Assembly: GCA_941918925.1 (NCBI GenBank)
Contig: OW799235.1
Span: 22,111,201 to 22,175,200, forward strand
Source: Phyto melanocephala
Taxonomy: Eukaryota; Arthropoda; Insecta; Diptera; Rhinophoridae
DNA length: 64,000 bases
Direction of reading: 5' to 3'
The notes beneath the pieces are model-generated. The model was not told the origin of the DNA and ran no database searches. It saw only the letters and a program-made list of their open reading frames with translations. Made by a program: the position numbers and the translations under genes. Each line of letters starts with the position of its first letter. The first letter of the stretch is position 1. Shown in pieces: positions 11,284-22,980 of the stretch.

Positions 11284-12796
11284 TTTTTGATAAACTTTAG
11301 TCTAAGACGTTAGATCGTTGAGAGTTAATAGATTAAAGTAATTTGGCAGTATTTATACTAAAATTGTTGTTTATCTTTGAATCTGTCAATATTTGTCTTT
11401 CAAACAGGACAAAATTTTTATTGTTTAAAAATACTGTTTGCTAACTCGTGTATTAAACAATGGTTTATTATATTCGTTTTAAATACATGCGTTATGAAAA
11501 AAACTAAAGATACTGGTTTCTTAATTGCAAAACCTAATTAAGTTTGTGATCTACTAAATTATTTGTAATACATGAAAATGATCTAAGTCAATCTATAAAG
11601 AAGAGTGTTATAGCAAAAGTATGTAAAAAAAAATTTCTTTCTGACATCGAATAAAAGGCAATTGCATCTAAACGTAACTACATGGAGTGATAAAATTTAA
11701 CAGGTATATTTTTTTAATCCATCTATTAAGAAATGTGTGTTAATAAAAATTTACCCCGCACGCACAGTACAATTTTTAGGCTATTAAAAAATCAAAACGT
11801 CATTAAACCAACAGAATTAGTTTATCATTCTAAAATGTCGCTCTTATAGCTATGTCGATATGATATTATATAATCTCGAAATATAATAGTAATGCAGCTA
11901 TTTTTACGACCAACTTCCATAAAACGAGTTTACTGTAATTTATATAATTTATATATGGAATCTAACAGAGATATAAGCACACAAATTGAACTACTATGAT
12001 GTTTTTCCTAAGCAGAGTATTATACACTAACAAGCAACTTATAATGCATGATGCCCACTCCATTTTACCATTAAATATTGACTTTTTGAAATTCTTTTAA
12101 AATTTGAATAAAATATAAACTAAATTATTTATTGTGTGTTTTTTTATAATTTTTCTATTAACAAAAACATAATACAAAACCGGTTAATCAAATCGGTTTA
12201 ACGTGTAAAAAACCTAAAAACCATTTTCTTTGGTTTAAAAAATTTTAATTTTCGAATTATTGTAAAACTGGTGAAGGTAACACGCCTACTTTAAGACCTT
12301 TTTCCCATTTAGTTTTTTCTTTAATTCATCTTGCTTAAATTTGAACAAAGATCTTTGAAAACTAAAGAACAGTTTACTGTAATGTCTAAGTTTAATTTGC
12401 TAGCATAGCCTACCTTGATATGTCTATTCGCAAATATAAGTTTATTTGTTATTATCACATGTTATAAGTGGTCATAATATGCAGGTAGTCCAAACAAAAT
12501 ACATATTCTTTCTAGCTATTATTTTATATATAGTTATGCATACAGTTATTATTTCAAAAATTTAAAAAAAACCGGTTTTCGCTTTTTTTACCAGTTTTTT
12601 TTTATTTTGTTAATAAAAAAATTTAAAGAAAAAACAAATTTTATTTACATTAATTGTTATTCAGAGTAGAACTTAAATAAATTCAGACTTTAAATTGTTT
12701 TTTTTAATACATTAACAATACAAAATTGTTTTTAAAAAAACACTGTATAAATAAACAAAGGAAAATATGGTTGACTTTATTAAAATAATATTTCAA
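11284..12796. other. unit 1 upstream flank
   Basis: No gene. This block is repeated upstream of gene 2 (17361-17592 plus 19828-20540), and related versions lie upstream of genes 3, 4 and 5. It contains several AACCGGTT-like motifs (about 12179, 12200, 12570) set in A/T runs. Confidence 0.7.
11351..11375 (-). promoter_or_regulatory. gene 1 TATA box and GATA site
   Basis: On the minus strand TAGTATAAATACTG lies about 70 bases before the ATG, and AAGATAAAC (a GATA factor site) lies just upstream. The same arrangement occurs before genes 3-5. I found no convincing GGGRNNYYCC kappa-B site within about 200 bases. Confidence 0.65.
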
Positions 12797-13140
12797 TAAG
12801 TAAGAATGATATATTCGGCCGTGCCGAATCTGACAATTCTCTTCACCATCATATACGTATGTATAGTGACCATATCGCGGCTAAGCTTAGACTTAATCTC
12901 ACTAATGCAAATTAAAATTTTGCTGTGACAGACGACAGTTTTTGCATTTAGTGAAAATTGTGAAAATTGTAAAGGCACTAGCAATTACAAATCTGAACAT
13001 GTTGCTACAAGTTGGGATGGCAGAAGGACAGTCTGAAATAAGAGAAAGTGAATTGTGGAAATTCATAGGTTCAATGGCATTTTTTCATGGAGGTTATAAT
13101 TCATATGTGGGTATATGGTATTTTTTTAAAGGACCGTAAC
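12797..13140 (-). mobile_element. DINE-like repeat, type C, 3' end fragment
   Basis: Begins with the reversed 3' terminus (AAGTAAGAATGATATATTCG, GCCGTGCCGAATC), then CTTCACCATCATATACGTATG as in other type C copies. It then loses similarity. The same fragment type begins at the far end of every unit's upstream flank. Confidence 0.6.
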
Positions 13141-13254
13141 AGCACTTTTTGGTAGAGTGACGTGCTTACGATGGACGATACCAGTATTAAGGAAAACTTA
13201 CACCTTAAAAGAAAGGTATTCCAAAAAATATGTAATAAAGTTCAACATATCGAT

Positions 13255-14650
13255 AAATAAAGTATATATATTCTGAATCGGGGTTTCATTTTATGATGAT
13301 CTAGATATGTCTGTCCGTCTTTCCGTCTGTTAAAAGCACAATTAAGGTCGGACCAAAAAAGCTAGGGAGCTAAAATTTTGCCAGAATATTTCTCATACAC
13401 AAGGTTTGTTTGGCATTGAAAATGCAATTAATCGGAATATTAGGAAGAAAGTTGTAGCTCGTAAAAAAACCATGTCTTTCCAACGTTGAATAAAATGGAA
13501 TTGTGTCCAAACGCATTAACGTAGAGCCATGAAATTTCGAATTCACATTAACTGAGTAGACAAAATATTTTTCCATAAAAATTGCTTAAATATATTCCTT
13601 AGGAAAAAGAGTTATAGATCAAAATGTATGAAAGTTTATACCGCACAGTGTATTTTTCGGTATATTCAAAATGTAAAACGTAATAAAACTGACCAAATTA
13701 GATGTGCGATTCTGAAATTTTGAAAACATTGCTTTTGGTAAAAGAAAAATAAATGTGACACGCCCCATTTTACGCCCACTCACAGAACGCCTTATCTCAA
13801 ATTCGTATAATTTCTATGTAAATAAATATTTTGAAATAATAAAAAGCTATACTGAGTTATCTATTTTGTATTTATTAGCAGAAACTTTATTGATACGCCT
13901 ACTTTAATGTCCACTTTTCACGTAAGCTATGGTTAGTGAAATTTTAAAGCTCATAAAACCGACAAGATTTCAGGTAAGATGTTGAAATTTCGGTCACGTA
14001 GCTTTCTAGGCAATGTCATTTTAATTCTAGAAAATGAAGGTATTCATATAATTTCTCTATAAATAAAAATTTTGGAAGAATAAAAAATTCTATACAGAAT
14101 GTCTGAGTTAAGTATGTTGGCAGAAACTATTCTGACACGCCTATTGTAACACCCATTCTTCACGGAATCTGCTGAAATCTAAAAGCTCAGAAAACCTACA
14201 AAATTAGTGGTCTGATAAAAAATGTCGATCAAATAGCTTTCTAGGCAATGTCATTGTTATGTCAGAAAATTAAGGTGATACGACCACTTTAACGCCTACC
14301 TTCCATATAACGCTTTATCTTCAATTTATATAATTTCTCTGTGAACAAAGTTTTAGGAAGAATAAAGGACTGTACTGAAATAGCTAAGTTGTATTCATTA
14401 GCAGAAACTTTGTTGACACGCCTACTTAAACGCCCACTTCCATTGAAGGACTAAATTTACGAAAATATTTTAATAGGATATCGAAGTTATACAAAGAAAG
14501 TGATACATATTTTAGTATAAACAGATTATTAAATTGCGGTTACAGTTAATAAAAAAATAATAAATTCTGTGCTGTAAAAGTACATCAAATTAATTGGTGG
14601 TGGGTATTAAAGATTCGCACGGCTAAATATATAAGTCTCTTATTTGTTTA
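13255..14650 (+). mobile_element. DINE-like repeat, type A, 5'-truncated, no passenger
   Basis: Starts in the (TA)n part (AAGTATATATATTCTGAATC), has the GTCTGTCCGTC block, the CACGCCCACTT units and a degenerate 3' hairpin (AAGATTCGCACGGCTAAATA). At about 14475-14510 the sequence reads ATCGAAGTTATACAAAGAAA with no mariner insertion. This is an empty version of the site filled in seven other copies. Confidence 0.75.
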
Positions 14651-14654
14651 GTAT

Positions 14655-14766
14655 CAAAAGAGCGTAGGATTCGTTGGTAATATCATTAAATAGTATCCAC
14701 AGAAGCGCTGAATTTAATACACATTACTACAGCTTTCATTCAGTGAATAAAGTGGACGAAATTAAA
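14655..14766 (+). pseudogene. decayed copy of the 10.4-kb exon, unit 2 downstream flank
   Basis: GTTGGTAATATCA and ACATTACTACAGCTTTCATT match the exon next to gene 1, but the frame contains stops and the CAG|GTAATA donor has become CAGTGAATA. This marks the downstream edge of unit 2. The DINE copy at 14767 is inserted just beyond it. Confidence 0.6.
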
Positions 14767-16668
14767 CAAGTAAGAGCACTATATTCGGCTGTGCCGAATC
14801 TTTTATACCCACCACCAATTTTGTGTACATTTAAAGCACAATATTTATTATTTTGTTAATCGCTATTGAATAATATCTTTATAATAAAATATGTATCACT
14901 TTCTTTGTAGAGGGTGGTTAAATTTTTTAGGGCCCATGTTGATGGTGAACTACACCTAGTCTTTAAATTTGTTTTCTGCATTTCACTTGACATTTCTCAA
15001 TCTCAAACTTACTCAATTTGATCTGTAGAAAGATACGCAAATGAGCAACTGTTTAAAGTTATTCAGGTTTTTTTTATGAAAATGGGTGTTTAAATGCACT
15101 TCGTAATTCTTTTGATCAACATAATCATTCAAATTCATCCACAATCGGGAAAATTGTAAAAAATATTTAAATTTCTGCAAAACAGGTCTGTATAAAATGT
15201 TAGAAAATCTGTGAATGCCTTCTTATTTCGTTGAATAGGAAGCATGGTTGTTTTTTTCGATAGTGTGGCAAAAGAGCAGTCAACCTCGACTCATCATCGT
15301 GCCCAACAATTGAGCATCAACATTGTCATTGAAAATTTGGACCATCAGATAGAGGAGTGGCGCCAAGGATGGGGGGGGGGGGGGGGGGCATTTGGCCGAT
15401 ATTTTGTTAAATACATAATTGAACCGTACAAATATTATCATTACAAAAAGAAATAATAATAATTTCCTAAATAATTTGAATAATTCAACATCAGCCCTTA
15501 AAATTTAACCACCCTTTATAACTTCGATATGCTACTAAAAGGCTTTTGTAAATGTAGTCTTTTAATGAACGTGGGCGTTATAGTAGGCGTGTTAAAGTTA
15601 TTTTTACGAATGAGTACATTTTAGATGTTTCAATATAGCCTTTTATTATTCCAAAATCTTTATTAATAGAGAAATTATATGAATTTTAGGTAAAACGTTA
15701 TATGGGAGGTGGGCGTAAAAGTGGGCGTGGCACCTTGATTTTTTTGTACAATAATGACACTGCCTAGGGGGATATACGTAGCAAATTTGATCATCATACC
15801 TCTAATTTTGTCGGTTTTATGAGCTTTTAAATTTCATTAACGGTAGATAACGTGAAAAGTGGGCGTTATAGTAGGCGTGTCAAAGTTATTTTTGCGAATG
15901 AGTACATTTTAGATGTTTCAATATAGCCCTTTATAATTCCAAAATCTTTATTAATAGAGAAATTATATCAATTTTAGGTAAAACGTTATATGGGAGGTGG
16001 GCGTAAAAGTGGGCGTGGTACATTGATTTTCCGTTAAAAAAAAGCCTTTCACCAAAAAGCAAAGTGTGCAAAATTTCAGAGTCGTACATCCAATTTTGTT
16101 GGTTTTATGACGTTTTTGTTTTTAAATATACCGAAAAATACACTGTGCGGTATAAATTTTCGTACATTTTGATCGATAACTCCTTTCCTAATGATTAGAT
16201 TTAGGTAATTTTTGGTGAGAGATATTGCTTTGACTCGAGAAATATATATTCGAAGTTTCATGACTGTACGTTAATCCATTTGGACACAATACCATTTTAT
16301 TCGATGTTCGTAGGACACGGTTTTTTCGACCTACTCTTGCATTCCGAGCTATAACTCACTTCCTAATATTCCGATATAGCCCATTTTCAATACCAAACAA
16401 ACCTTGTCTATAAGAAAGATTCTGGCAAAATTTGAGCCTCCTAGCTTTTTCGGTGCGACCTCTATCGTGCTTTCAACAGACGGACAGACGGACAGACGGA
16501 CAGACAGACGGACAGACGGACAGACGGACGGACATAGCTAGATCGTCATCAAATCAAACCCTGATTCAGAATATATATACTTTATGGGGTCTAAAATGGA
16601 TATTTCGATGTGTTACAAACGGAATGACAAAATGAATATACCCCCACCATTTTTTTGGTGGCGGGTAT
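14767..16668 (-). mobile_element. DINE-like repeat, type A, full-length, with mariner passenger
   Basis: Complete from CAAGTAAGAGCACTATATTC with the GGCTGTGCC hairpin to the 5' hairpin CCCACCATTTTTTTGGTGGC ending GGGTAT. Contains two 288-bp internal units and a long (GACAGACG)n tract at about 16477-16533. It is almost identical to the copies at 27.3 and 52.4 kb, which suggests recent spread. Confidence 0.85.
14910..15516 (+). mobile_element. internally deleted mariner carried inside the DINE copy
   Basis: Inverted ends AGGGTGGTTAAATTTT...AAAATTTAACCACCCT flanked by TA. It keeps pieces of the transposase N-terminus (GAAAGATACGCAAATGAGCA, reading ERYANEQ) and C-terminus (VIENLDHQIEEWRQGWGG) but no catalytic centre. 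A run of 18 G interrupts the C-terminal part. Confidence 0.85.
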
Positions 16669-16793
16669 AAAAATAGGTGATTTTTTTTAATAAATATTTT
16701 TAATTCATTATTTTAAATACACATCTTTATCTTTATGGCTAGTTTTTGAATAAATACATTCAACATGATTTTAAACGCATGAAGGTCATAGCC

Positions 16794-17360
16794 TTACTTG
16801 TGGCAAATACAAATATTTGCGAAATTACAAAAACCAGACTTAAAGTTATATTGTATACACTTAAATTCACAATGATCATAATTAATTCCAAAAAAATTAA
16901 ACTTTGTTTCGGTACAAACATCTTTTAAGGCAATTAAATCTGGTTCTTTACGTTCAACCTTTTCATTTTCTGTTTTATCGGATATAACAAATTTGCTGGC
17001 GCTACTCTCGTTGATTATGTAGCGTTGACACATACAAGTGTTTTTGGATTTGCATTGACCAGTTTTGTATTTACGCCTTCTGCAGTGAAAAACACAACGA
17101 AAATGATTTTGTGTAGCAGAAGTTGTCGTTGAGCTACAAAGATCTTGATTGACGCCTTTCAAACCAATATTACTTCCGAATTCAATTTGAACAAATTCTT
17201 CCTGTCTGACCTCAGATGTGTTATCAGTAACATCAGATACTACCATATCCTTCTCTTTATAGTGGGTCTCGTCGAGAACGTAAATATCGTTAAAGTCTAC
17301 AGCTTGCACTAGGCCAACAGCGAAAATTGCAAGGAATGACAACAATGTACAGAAGAACAT
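16794..17360 (-). CDS. gene 2: secreted two-domain defensin-like protein (188 aa)
   Basis: Signal peptide 1-20, then VDFNDIYVLDETH and an acidic region with an NTS sequon at 47-49. Domain 1 has all six cysteines (75, 89, 93, 103, 109, 111), and so does domain 2 (149, 164, 168, 178, 184, 186), with spacing x13-x3-x9-x5-x1 and x14-x3-x9-x5-x1. The linker SDKTENEKVERKEP is the short form, unlike gene 1. With gene 1 it keeps what I take to be the ancestral two-domain cysteine set. It is intronless. An unrelated Cys4 lies in the signal peptide. Large DINE copies sit on both sides, inserted in its flanks. Confidence 0.85.
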   Translation of the reverse strand: MFFCTLLSFLAIFAVGLVQAVDFNDIYVLDETHYKEKDMVVSDVTDNTSEVRQEEFVQIEFGSNIGLKGVNQDLCSSTTTSATQNHFRCVFHCRRRKYKTGQCKSKNTCMCQRYIINESSASKFVISDKTENEKVERKEPDLIALKDVCTETKFNFFGINYDHCEFKCIQYNFKSGFCNFANICICHK

Positions 17361-17452
17361 AATTTTTTATTAAAAACTAAATGAGAACTATAGTCTAAGA
17401 CGTTCGATATTTGAAAGTTAATTGCTTAAAGTAAGTTTGCAGTATTTATACT

Positions 17453-17460
17453 AAAAGTTT
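17453..17460 (-). promoter_or_regulatory. gene 2 TATA box; GATA site lost
   Basis: TAGTATAAATACTGC lies about 95 bases before the ATG. At the position of the GATA site of the other four genes this gene reads AAAATAAAC, so the motif is gone. This may alter expression of gene 2 relative to its paralogues. Confidence 0.6.
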
Positions 17461-17734
17461 TTGTTTATTTTTGTATTTGTCAATATTTGTTTTTAAGACA
17501 AGACTAAAAGTTTATTTTTAAAAATACTGTTTACTAACTCGTGTATTAAACAAATGTTTCTAATATTCGTTTTGGGTATATTCGTTATGAAACAAGTAAG
17601 AGCACTATATTCGGCTGTGCCGAATCTTTTATACCCACCACCAATTTTGTGTACATTTAAAGCACAATATTTATTATTTTGTTAATCATTATGGATAATC
17701 TCTTTATAATAAAATATGTATCACTTTCTATGTA

Positions 17735-18328
17735 GAGGGTGGTTAAATTTTAAGGGCCCATGTTGAAGATGAGCCACACAAACAACAAGTTTTTTTTGCA
17801 TTTCATTTGACATTTCTCAATCTCAGACCAACTTAAAAGTGGAAAGATACGCAAATGAGCAACGCGTTAAAGTTATTCAGGTTTTTTATATAAATGGGCG
17901 TTCAAGTCAAAATGCATTTTGTGCACTTCGTAATTCTTTTGATCAACATAATCGTTCAAATTCGTCCACAATCGGGAGAATTGTAAAAAATATTTAAATA
18001 TCTGCAAAACAGGTCTGTATAAAATGTTAGAAAATCTGTGAATGCCTTCTTAGTTCGTTGAATGGGAACCATTGCTGTGTGGCAAAAGAGCAGTCAACAT
18101 CGACTCATCATCATGCCCAACAATTGACCATCAACATTGTCATTGAAAATTTGGACCATCAGATAGAGGAGTGGCGCCAAGGATGGGGGGGCCATTTGGC
18201 CGATATTTTGTTAAATACATAATTGAACCGTACAGATATTATCATTACAAAAAGAAATAATAATAATTTCCTAAATAATTTGTGTTTTATTTAAATTCAA
18301 CATCGGCCCTTAAAATTTAACTACCCAT
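17735..18328 (+). mobile_element. mariner passenger, best-preserved N-terminus
   Basis: Same insertion point as at 14910. Here the N-terminal helix-turn-helix region reads openly from about 17849 as ERYANEQRVKVIQVFYINGR and SSQNAFCALRNSFDQHNRSN and STIGRIVKN before a stop. A C-terminal HQIEEWRQGWGGHLADILL follows. The G run is only seven bases long. Confidence 0.85.
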
Positions 18329-18538
18329 TATAACTTCGATATGCTAATAAAATGCTTTTGTTAATGTAGTCTTTCAAGAAAGTGGGCGTTAAAGTAGGCA
18401 TGTCAAAAAAGTTTCTGCTAATAAATACAACTTAGACATTTCAATATAGTCCTTTATTTTCCCAAAAACTTTGTCAATAGAGAAATTACATGAATTTAAG
18501 ATAAACTGTTACTGTTAAACAGTACAACTAAGGTATTT

Positions 18539-19400
18539 CAATATAGTCCTTTGTTATTCCAAAATCCTTATTAATAGAGAAATTATATGAATTTCAGCTA
18601 AACCGTTATATGGGAAGTGGGCGTAAAAGTGGGTGTGGCACCTAAATTTTTTGGCACAGTAATGATATTGCCTAGGGGGATATACGTAGCAAACTTTACC
18701 ATTATACCTCTAATTTTGGCGGTTTTATGAGCTTTTTAATTTCATTAACGGTAAATAACGTGAAAAGTGGGCGTTATAGTAGGCGTGTCAAAGTTGTTTT
18801 TGCGAATGAGTACAACTTAGGTGTTTCAATATGGTCCTTTATTATTCCAAAATCTCTATTAATAGAGAAATTATATGAATTTTAGGTAAAACGTTATATG
18901 GGAGGTGGGCGTAAAAGTGGGCGTGGCACCTTAATTTTCTGGCACAGTAATGAAATTGCCTAGGGGGATACACGTAGCAAATTTGATTATCATACCTCTA
19001 ATTTTGGCGGTTTTATGAGCTTTTAAATTTCATTTACGGTAGATAACGTGAAAAGTGGGCGTTATAGTAGGCGTGTCAAAATTGTTTTTTCTAATGAGCA
19101 CAACCTGATGTTTCAATATAAAGCTTTATTATTCCAAAATCTATATTAATAGAGAAATTATATGAATTTTTGGTAAAACGTTATATGGGAGGTGGGCGTA
19201 AAAGTGGGCGTGGCACATTGATTTTCCGTTACAAAAAAGTGTTTCACCAAAAAACAAAGTGTGCAAAATTTCAGAGTCGTACATCCAATTTTGTTGCTTT
19301 TATGACGTTTTTGTTTTTAAATATACCGAAAAATACACTGTGCGGTAAAAATTTTCGTACATTTTGATCGATAACTCTTCTCCTAATGCATCGATTTAGA
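18539..19400. repeat. three tandem 288-bp units inside the DINE copy
   Basis: Each unit runs from CAATATAGTCCTTT through AATAGAGAAATTATATGAAT, GGGAGGTGGGCGTAAAAGTG and GCGTTATAGTAGGCGTGTCA to the next start. Measured starts 18539, 18827 and 19114 give a period of 287-288 bp. Confidence 0.85.
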
Positions 19401-19827
19401 TAATTTTCAGGGACAAATATTGTTTTTACTCAGGAAATATATATTCAAAGTTTCATGAGTCTACGTTAATGAGTTTGGACACAATTCCATTTTATTCGAT
19501 GTTCGAGGGACACGGTTTTTTCGACCTACTCTTGCTTTTCGAGCTATAACTCTCTTCCTAATATTCCGATTTAGCCCATTTTCAATACCAAACAAACCTT
19601 GTCTATAAGAAAGATTCTGGCAAAATTTGAGCCCCCTAGCTTTTTCGGTGCGACCTCTATCGTGCTTTCAACAGACGGACAGACGGACGGACATAGCTAG
19701 ATCGTCATCAAATCGAACCCTGATTCAGAATATATATACTTTATGGGGTCTAAAATGGATATTTCGATGTGTTACAAACGGAATGACAAAATGAATATAC
19801 CCCCACCATTTTTTTGGTGGCGGGTAT

Positions 19828-21043
19828 AAAAACTAAAAAAACTTGTTAAACCCAATTTAATTTGTGGTCTACTATATGTAATACATCAGTATTACTAAAT
19901 GAATATAATTAAAATTTAATAAAAATTTACCGCCATATTTGGGCTATTTTATCAATTAGATTTACCATTCTAAAATCTCGCTTTCATGGATTTTTGATAA
20001 ATATTATTGTAATATCGGAAAAATTAATTTATATAATTTCTATATGGGAACTCACTCACATAAATTAAATCACTATGATGTTTTTTCTAATCAGAGTATT
20101 ATAGACTAACAAGCAACTTAAAATGCATGATGCCCACTCCATTTTACCATTAAATATTGACTTTTTGAAATTCTTTTAAAATTTGAATAAAATATAAACT
20201 AAATAATTTTTTTTGTGTTTTTTTTTATAATTTTTCTATTACCAAAAACATAACACAAAACCGGTTAATCAAATCGGTTTAACGTGTTAAAAAACATAAA
20301 AACCGTTTTCTTTGGTTTAAAAAATTTGAATTTTCGAATTATTCGATAACTGGTGAAGGTAACACGCCTAACTTAAGACCTTTTTCCCATTTAGTTTCTT
20401 CTTTAAATCATCTTGTTTAAATTTGGACAAAGATTTTTGAAGAATAAAGGATTGTATACTACAATGTCTAAGTTTAATTTGCTAGCATAGGCTACCTTGA
20501 TATGTCAATTCGCAAATATAAGTTTGTTGTAAAAGTAATTATAATGTTACAAAATGAACGTGACAAGCCCACTTTAAAGCCCACTATTAAACTAGAGATA
20601 AAATAGTGGAATGTACGCGTGGACTAAGATATCATGGTTGTTGAAATCACCACATGATTTGAAAGTGCATAGAAAATAGGTATTCTTTGTAATTACACTG
20701 CTCAACAAAAATCATTTTTTGTCTTCCCGTTAATTAAAACTATGTTGACTACATCGATTTTGATACGATGAACTCAAATCCGTTGTTGGTTTATTTTTCC
20801 ATCGAATCGGGATTTCTTTTTATGGGCGTGGCAAATGTTTTCCACTAAATTAGTCAGGTACGGAGACATATTTCATCCTAACTCGAGCACCAGTCCTCCG
20901 ATTTTCAAAAATACACCAGTAGATGTCTAACAAAATTATATTTATTTTAGTTGAATAGAGTTTTTCTCTATCTCTTATCGTTTTGGAATTATATAAAAAT
21001 TAATGGAGAAAAAAATTTTTTCCTACAAAATTCGTAATATTTG
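19828..21043. other. unit 2 upstream flank, continued
   Basis: No gene. It continues the gene 2 flank after the DINE insertion and parallels 11490-12440, including the AACCGGTT-like motifs near 20262. From about 20520 it follows a variant also seen at 23.8 kb. Confidence 0.7.
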
Positions 21044-22716
21044 TATACCCGCCACCAAAAAAATGGTGGGGGTATATTCATTTTTTCATTCCGTTTGTAA
21101 CACATCAAAATATCCATTTTAGACCCCACAATGTATATATATATTCTGAATCAGGGTTTGATTTGATGACGATCTTGCTATGTCCTTCCTTCTGTCCGTC
21201 TGTTGAAAGCACGATAGAGGTCGCACCGAAAAAGCTAGGGGGCTCAAATTTTGCCAAAAACTTTCCTATAGGCAAGGTATGTTTAGTACAGAAAATGGGC
21301 TAAATCGGAATATAAGGAAGTGAGTTATAGCTCGTAATGCAAGAGTAGGTCGAAAAAACCGTGTCCTTCGAACATCGAATAAAACGGAATTGTGTCCAAA
21401 CTCATTACCGTACAGTCATGAAACCTCGAATATATATTTCCCGAGTCAAAACAATATCTCACCTTAAAAACTGCTTACAGTTATGCATTAGGAAAGGAGT
21501 TATAGATAAAAATGTTCGAAAATTTATACCGCGCACTGTATTTTTTAGTATATTTTAAATTTAAAACCTAATAAAACGGACAAAATTACATGTCCGATTC
21601 TGAAATTTTGCACACTTTGCTTTTTGGTGAGAGGCTTTTCTGTAATGGAAAATCAATGTGCCACGCCCACTTTTACGCCCACCTCCCATTAACCGTTTTA
21701 CCTAAAATTCATATAATTTCTCTATTAATAAATATTTTGGAATAATAAAGGACTATATTGAAATATCTAAGTTGTACTCATTAGCAAAAATGACTTTGAC
21801 ACGCCTACTATAACGCCCACTTTTCACGTTATCTACCGTTAATGAAATTTAAAGATCATAAAACCGCCAAAATTACCTCCCAACGGTTTATCTTAAATTC
21901 ATGTAATTTCTCTATTGGCAAAGTTTTTGGGAAAATAAAGGACTATATTGAAATATTTAAGTTGTATTTGTTAGCAGAAACTTTGTTGAGACGCCTAATT
22001 TAACGTCCACTTTCACCAAGAGACTAAATTTATGAAAACATTTTACTATCATATCGAAGTTTTAAAGGGTGGTTAAATTTTAAGGGCCGATGTTGATTTA
22101 AAATAAAACACAAATTATTTAAGAAATTATTATCATTTCTTTTTGTAATGATAATATTTGTGTGATTCAATTATGTATTTAACAAAATATCGGCCAAATG
22201 ACCCCCCCCCCCCCTATCCTTGGCGAAACTCCTCTATCTGATGTTCCAAATTTTCAATGACAATATTGATGCTCAATTGTTGGGCATGATGATGAGTCGA
22301 GATTGACTGCTCTTTTGCCACACTATCGCAAAAAACACTATCCCACTCAAAGAACTAAGAAGGCATTCACAGATTTTCTAACATTTCATAGAGACCTGTT
22401 TTGCAGAAATTTAAATATTTTTTACATTTCTCCTGATTGTGGACGAATTTGAACGATTATGTTGATCAAAAGAATTACGAAGTGCACAAAATGCATTTTG
22501 ATTTGAACGACCATTTTTATAAAAAACCTGAATAACTTTAAAGCGTTGCACATTTGCGTATCTTTCCACCCTCTAAAAAGAAAGTAATACATATTTCATT
22601 ATAAAGATTTTTCCATAGCGATTAACAAAACAAAAAATATTGTGCTTTAAATGTACACAAAATTGGTGGTGTGGGTATAAAAAATTCGGCACAGCCGAAT
22701 ATAGTGCTCTTACTTG
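21044..22716 (+). mobile_element. DINE-like repeat, type A, near full-length
   Basis: TATACCCGCCACC hairpin at the start, 3' hairpin ATTCGGCACAGCCGAAT and CTCTTACTTG at the end. More diverged than the 14.8, 27.3 and 52.4 kb copies and missing part of the middle. It carries the mariner passenger at 22065-22573. Confidence 0.8.
22065..22573 (-). mobile_element. mariner passenger, truncated at one side
   Basis: Left inverted end AAAGGGTGGTTAAATTTTAA is intact. The other end has lost the stretch between the N-terminal codons and the terminal CCACCCTC. Contains a run of 13 C. It has the same orientation relative to the DINE copy as all other passengers. Confidence 0.75.
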
Positions 22717-22980
22717 TTCAATTTGAAAATGGAATTTAAAAAAATATAAAGCAAATATTCAACATTTTGCACTTTTTTCTAAGAGCTACTAATCTTTAAA
22801 ATAAAAAAAAACATAAACCATAAAAATCAGTTGAAAAATGTAGATTTTTGTATCAATTTACCGCAGGTACCCCATATTGACCAAAAGCAAACAATGTCAG
22901 AGTGGGCGCACTAAAGCGCCTTGTAGCAACAATGAATGGCAACTCTTAACTTCCATTTATTTACTTAGTTCTCAAAAATC

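Larger units (their letters stand above)
17593..19827 (-). mobile_element. DINE-like repeat, type A, longest copy
   Basis: Complete at both ends. It is inserted in the upstream flank of gene 2: GTTATGAAA precedes it and AAAAACTAAA follows, whereas the gene 1 flank reads GTTATGAAAAAAACTAAAG uninterrupted. Internal 288-bp units are increased compared with other copies (starting near 18539, 18827 and 19114, plus a partial one at 18443). Confidence 0.85.

Noticed and set aside
11284..11500. Kappa-B immune-response sites upstream of the defensin-like genes
   Set aside because: I looked for GGGRNNYYCC-type sites near the five promoters and saw none that were convincing, so Toll or Imd control is not claimed.
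15244..15456. Open frame containing EQSTSTHHRAQQLSINIVIE
   Set aside because: This is the joined remnant of a deleted mariner passenger, not a separate gene.
16477..16533. CRISPR-like regular repeats of GACAGACGG
   Set aside because: It is a simple microsatellite, the (GTCY)n block inside DINE-like repeats. There are no unique spacers, and the organism is a eukaryote.
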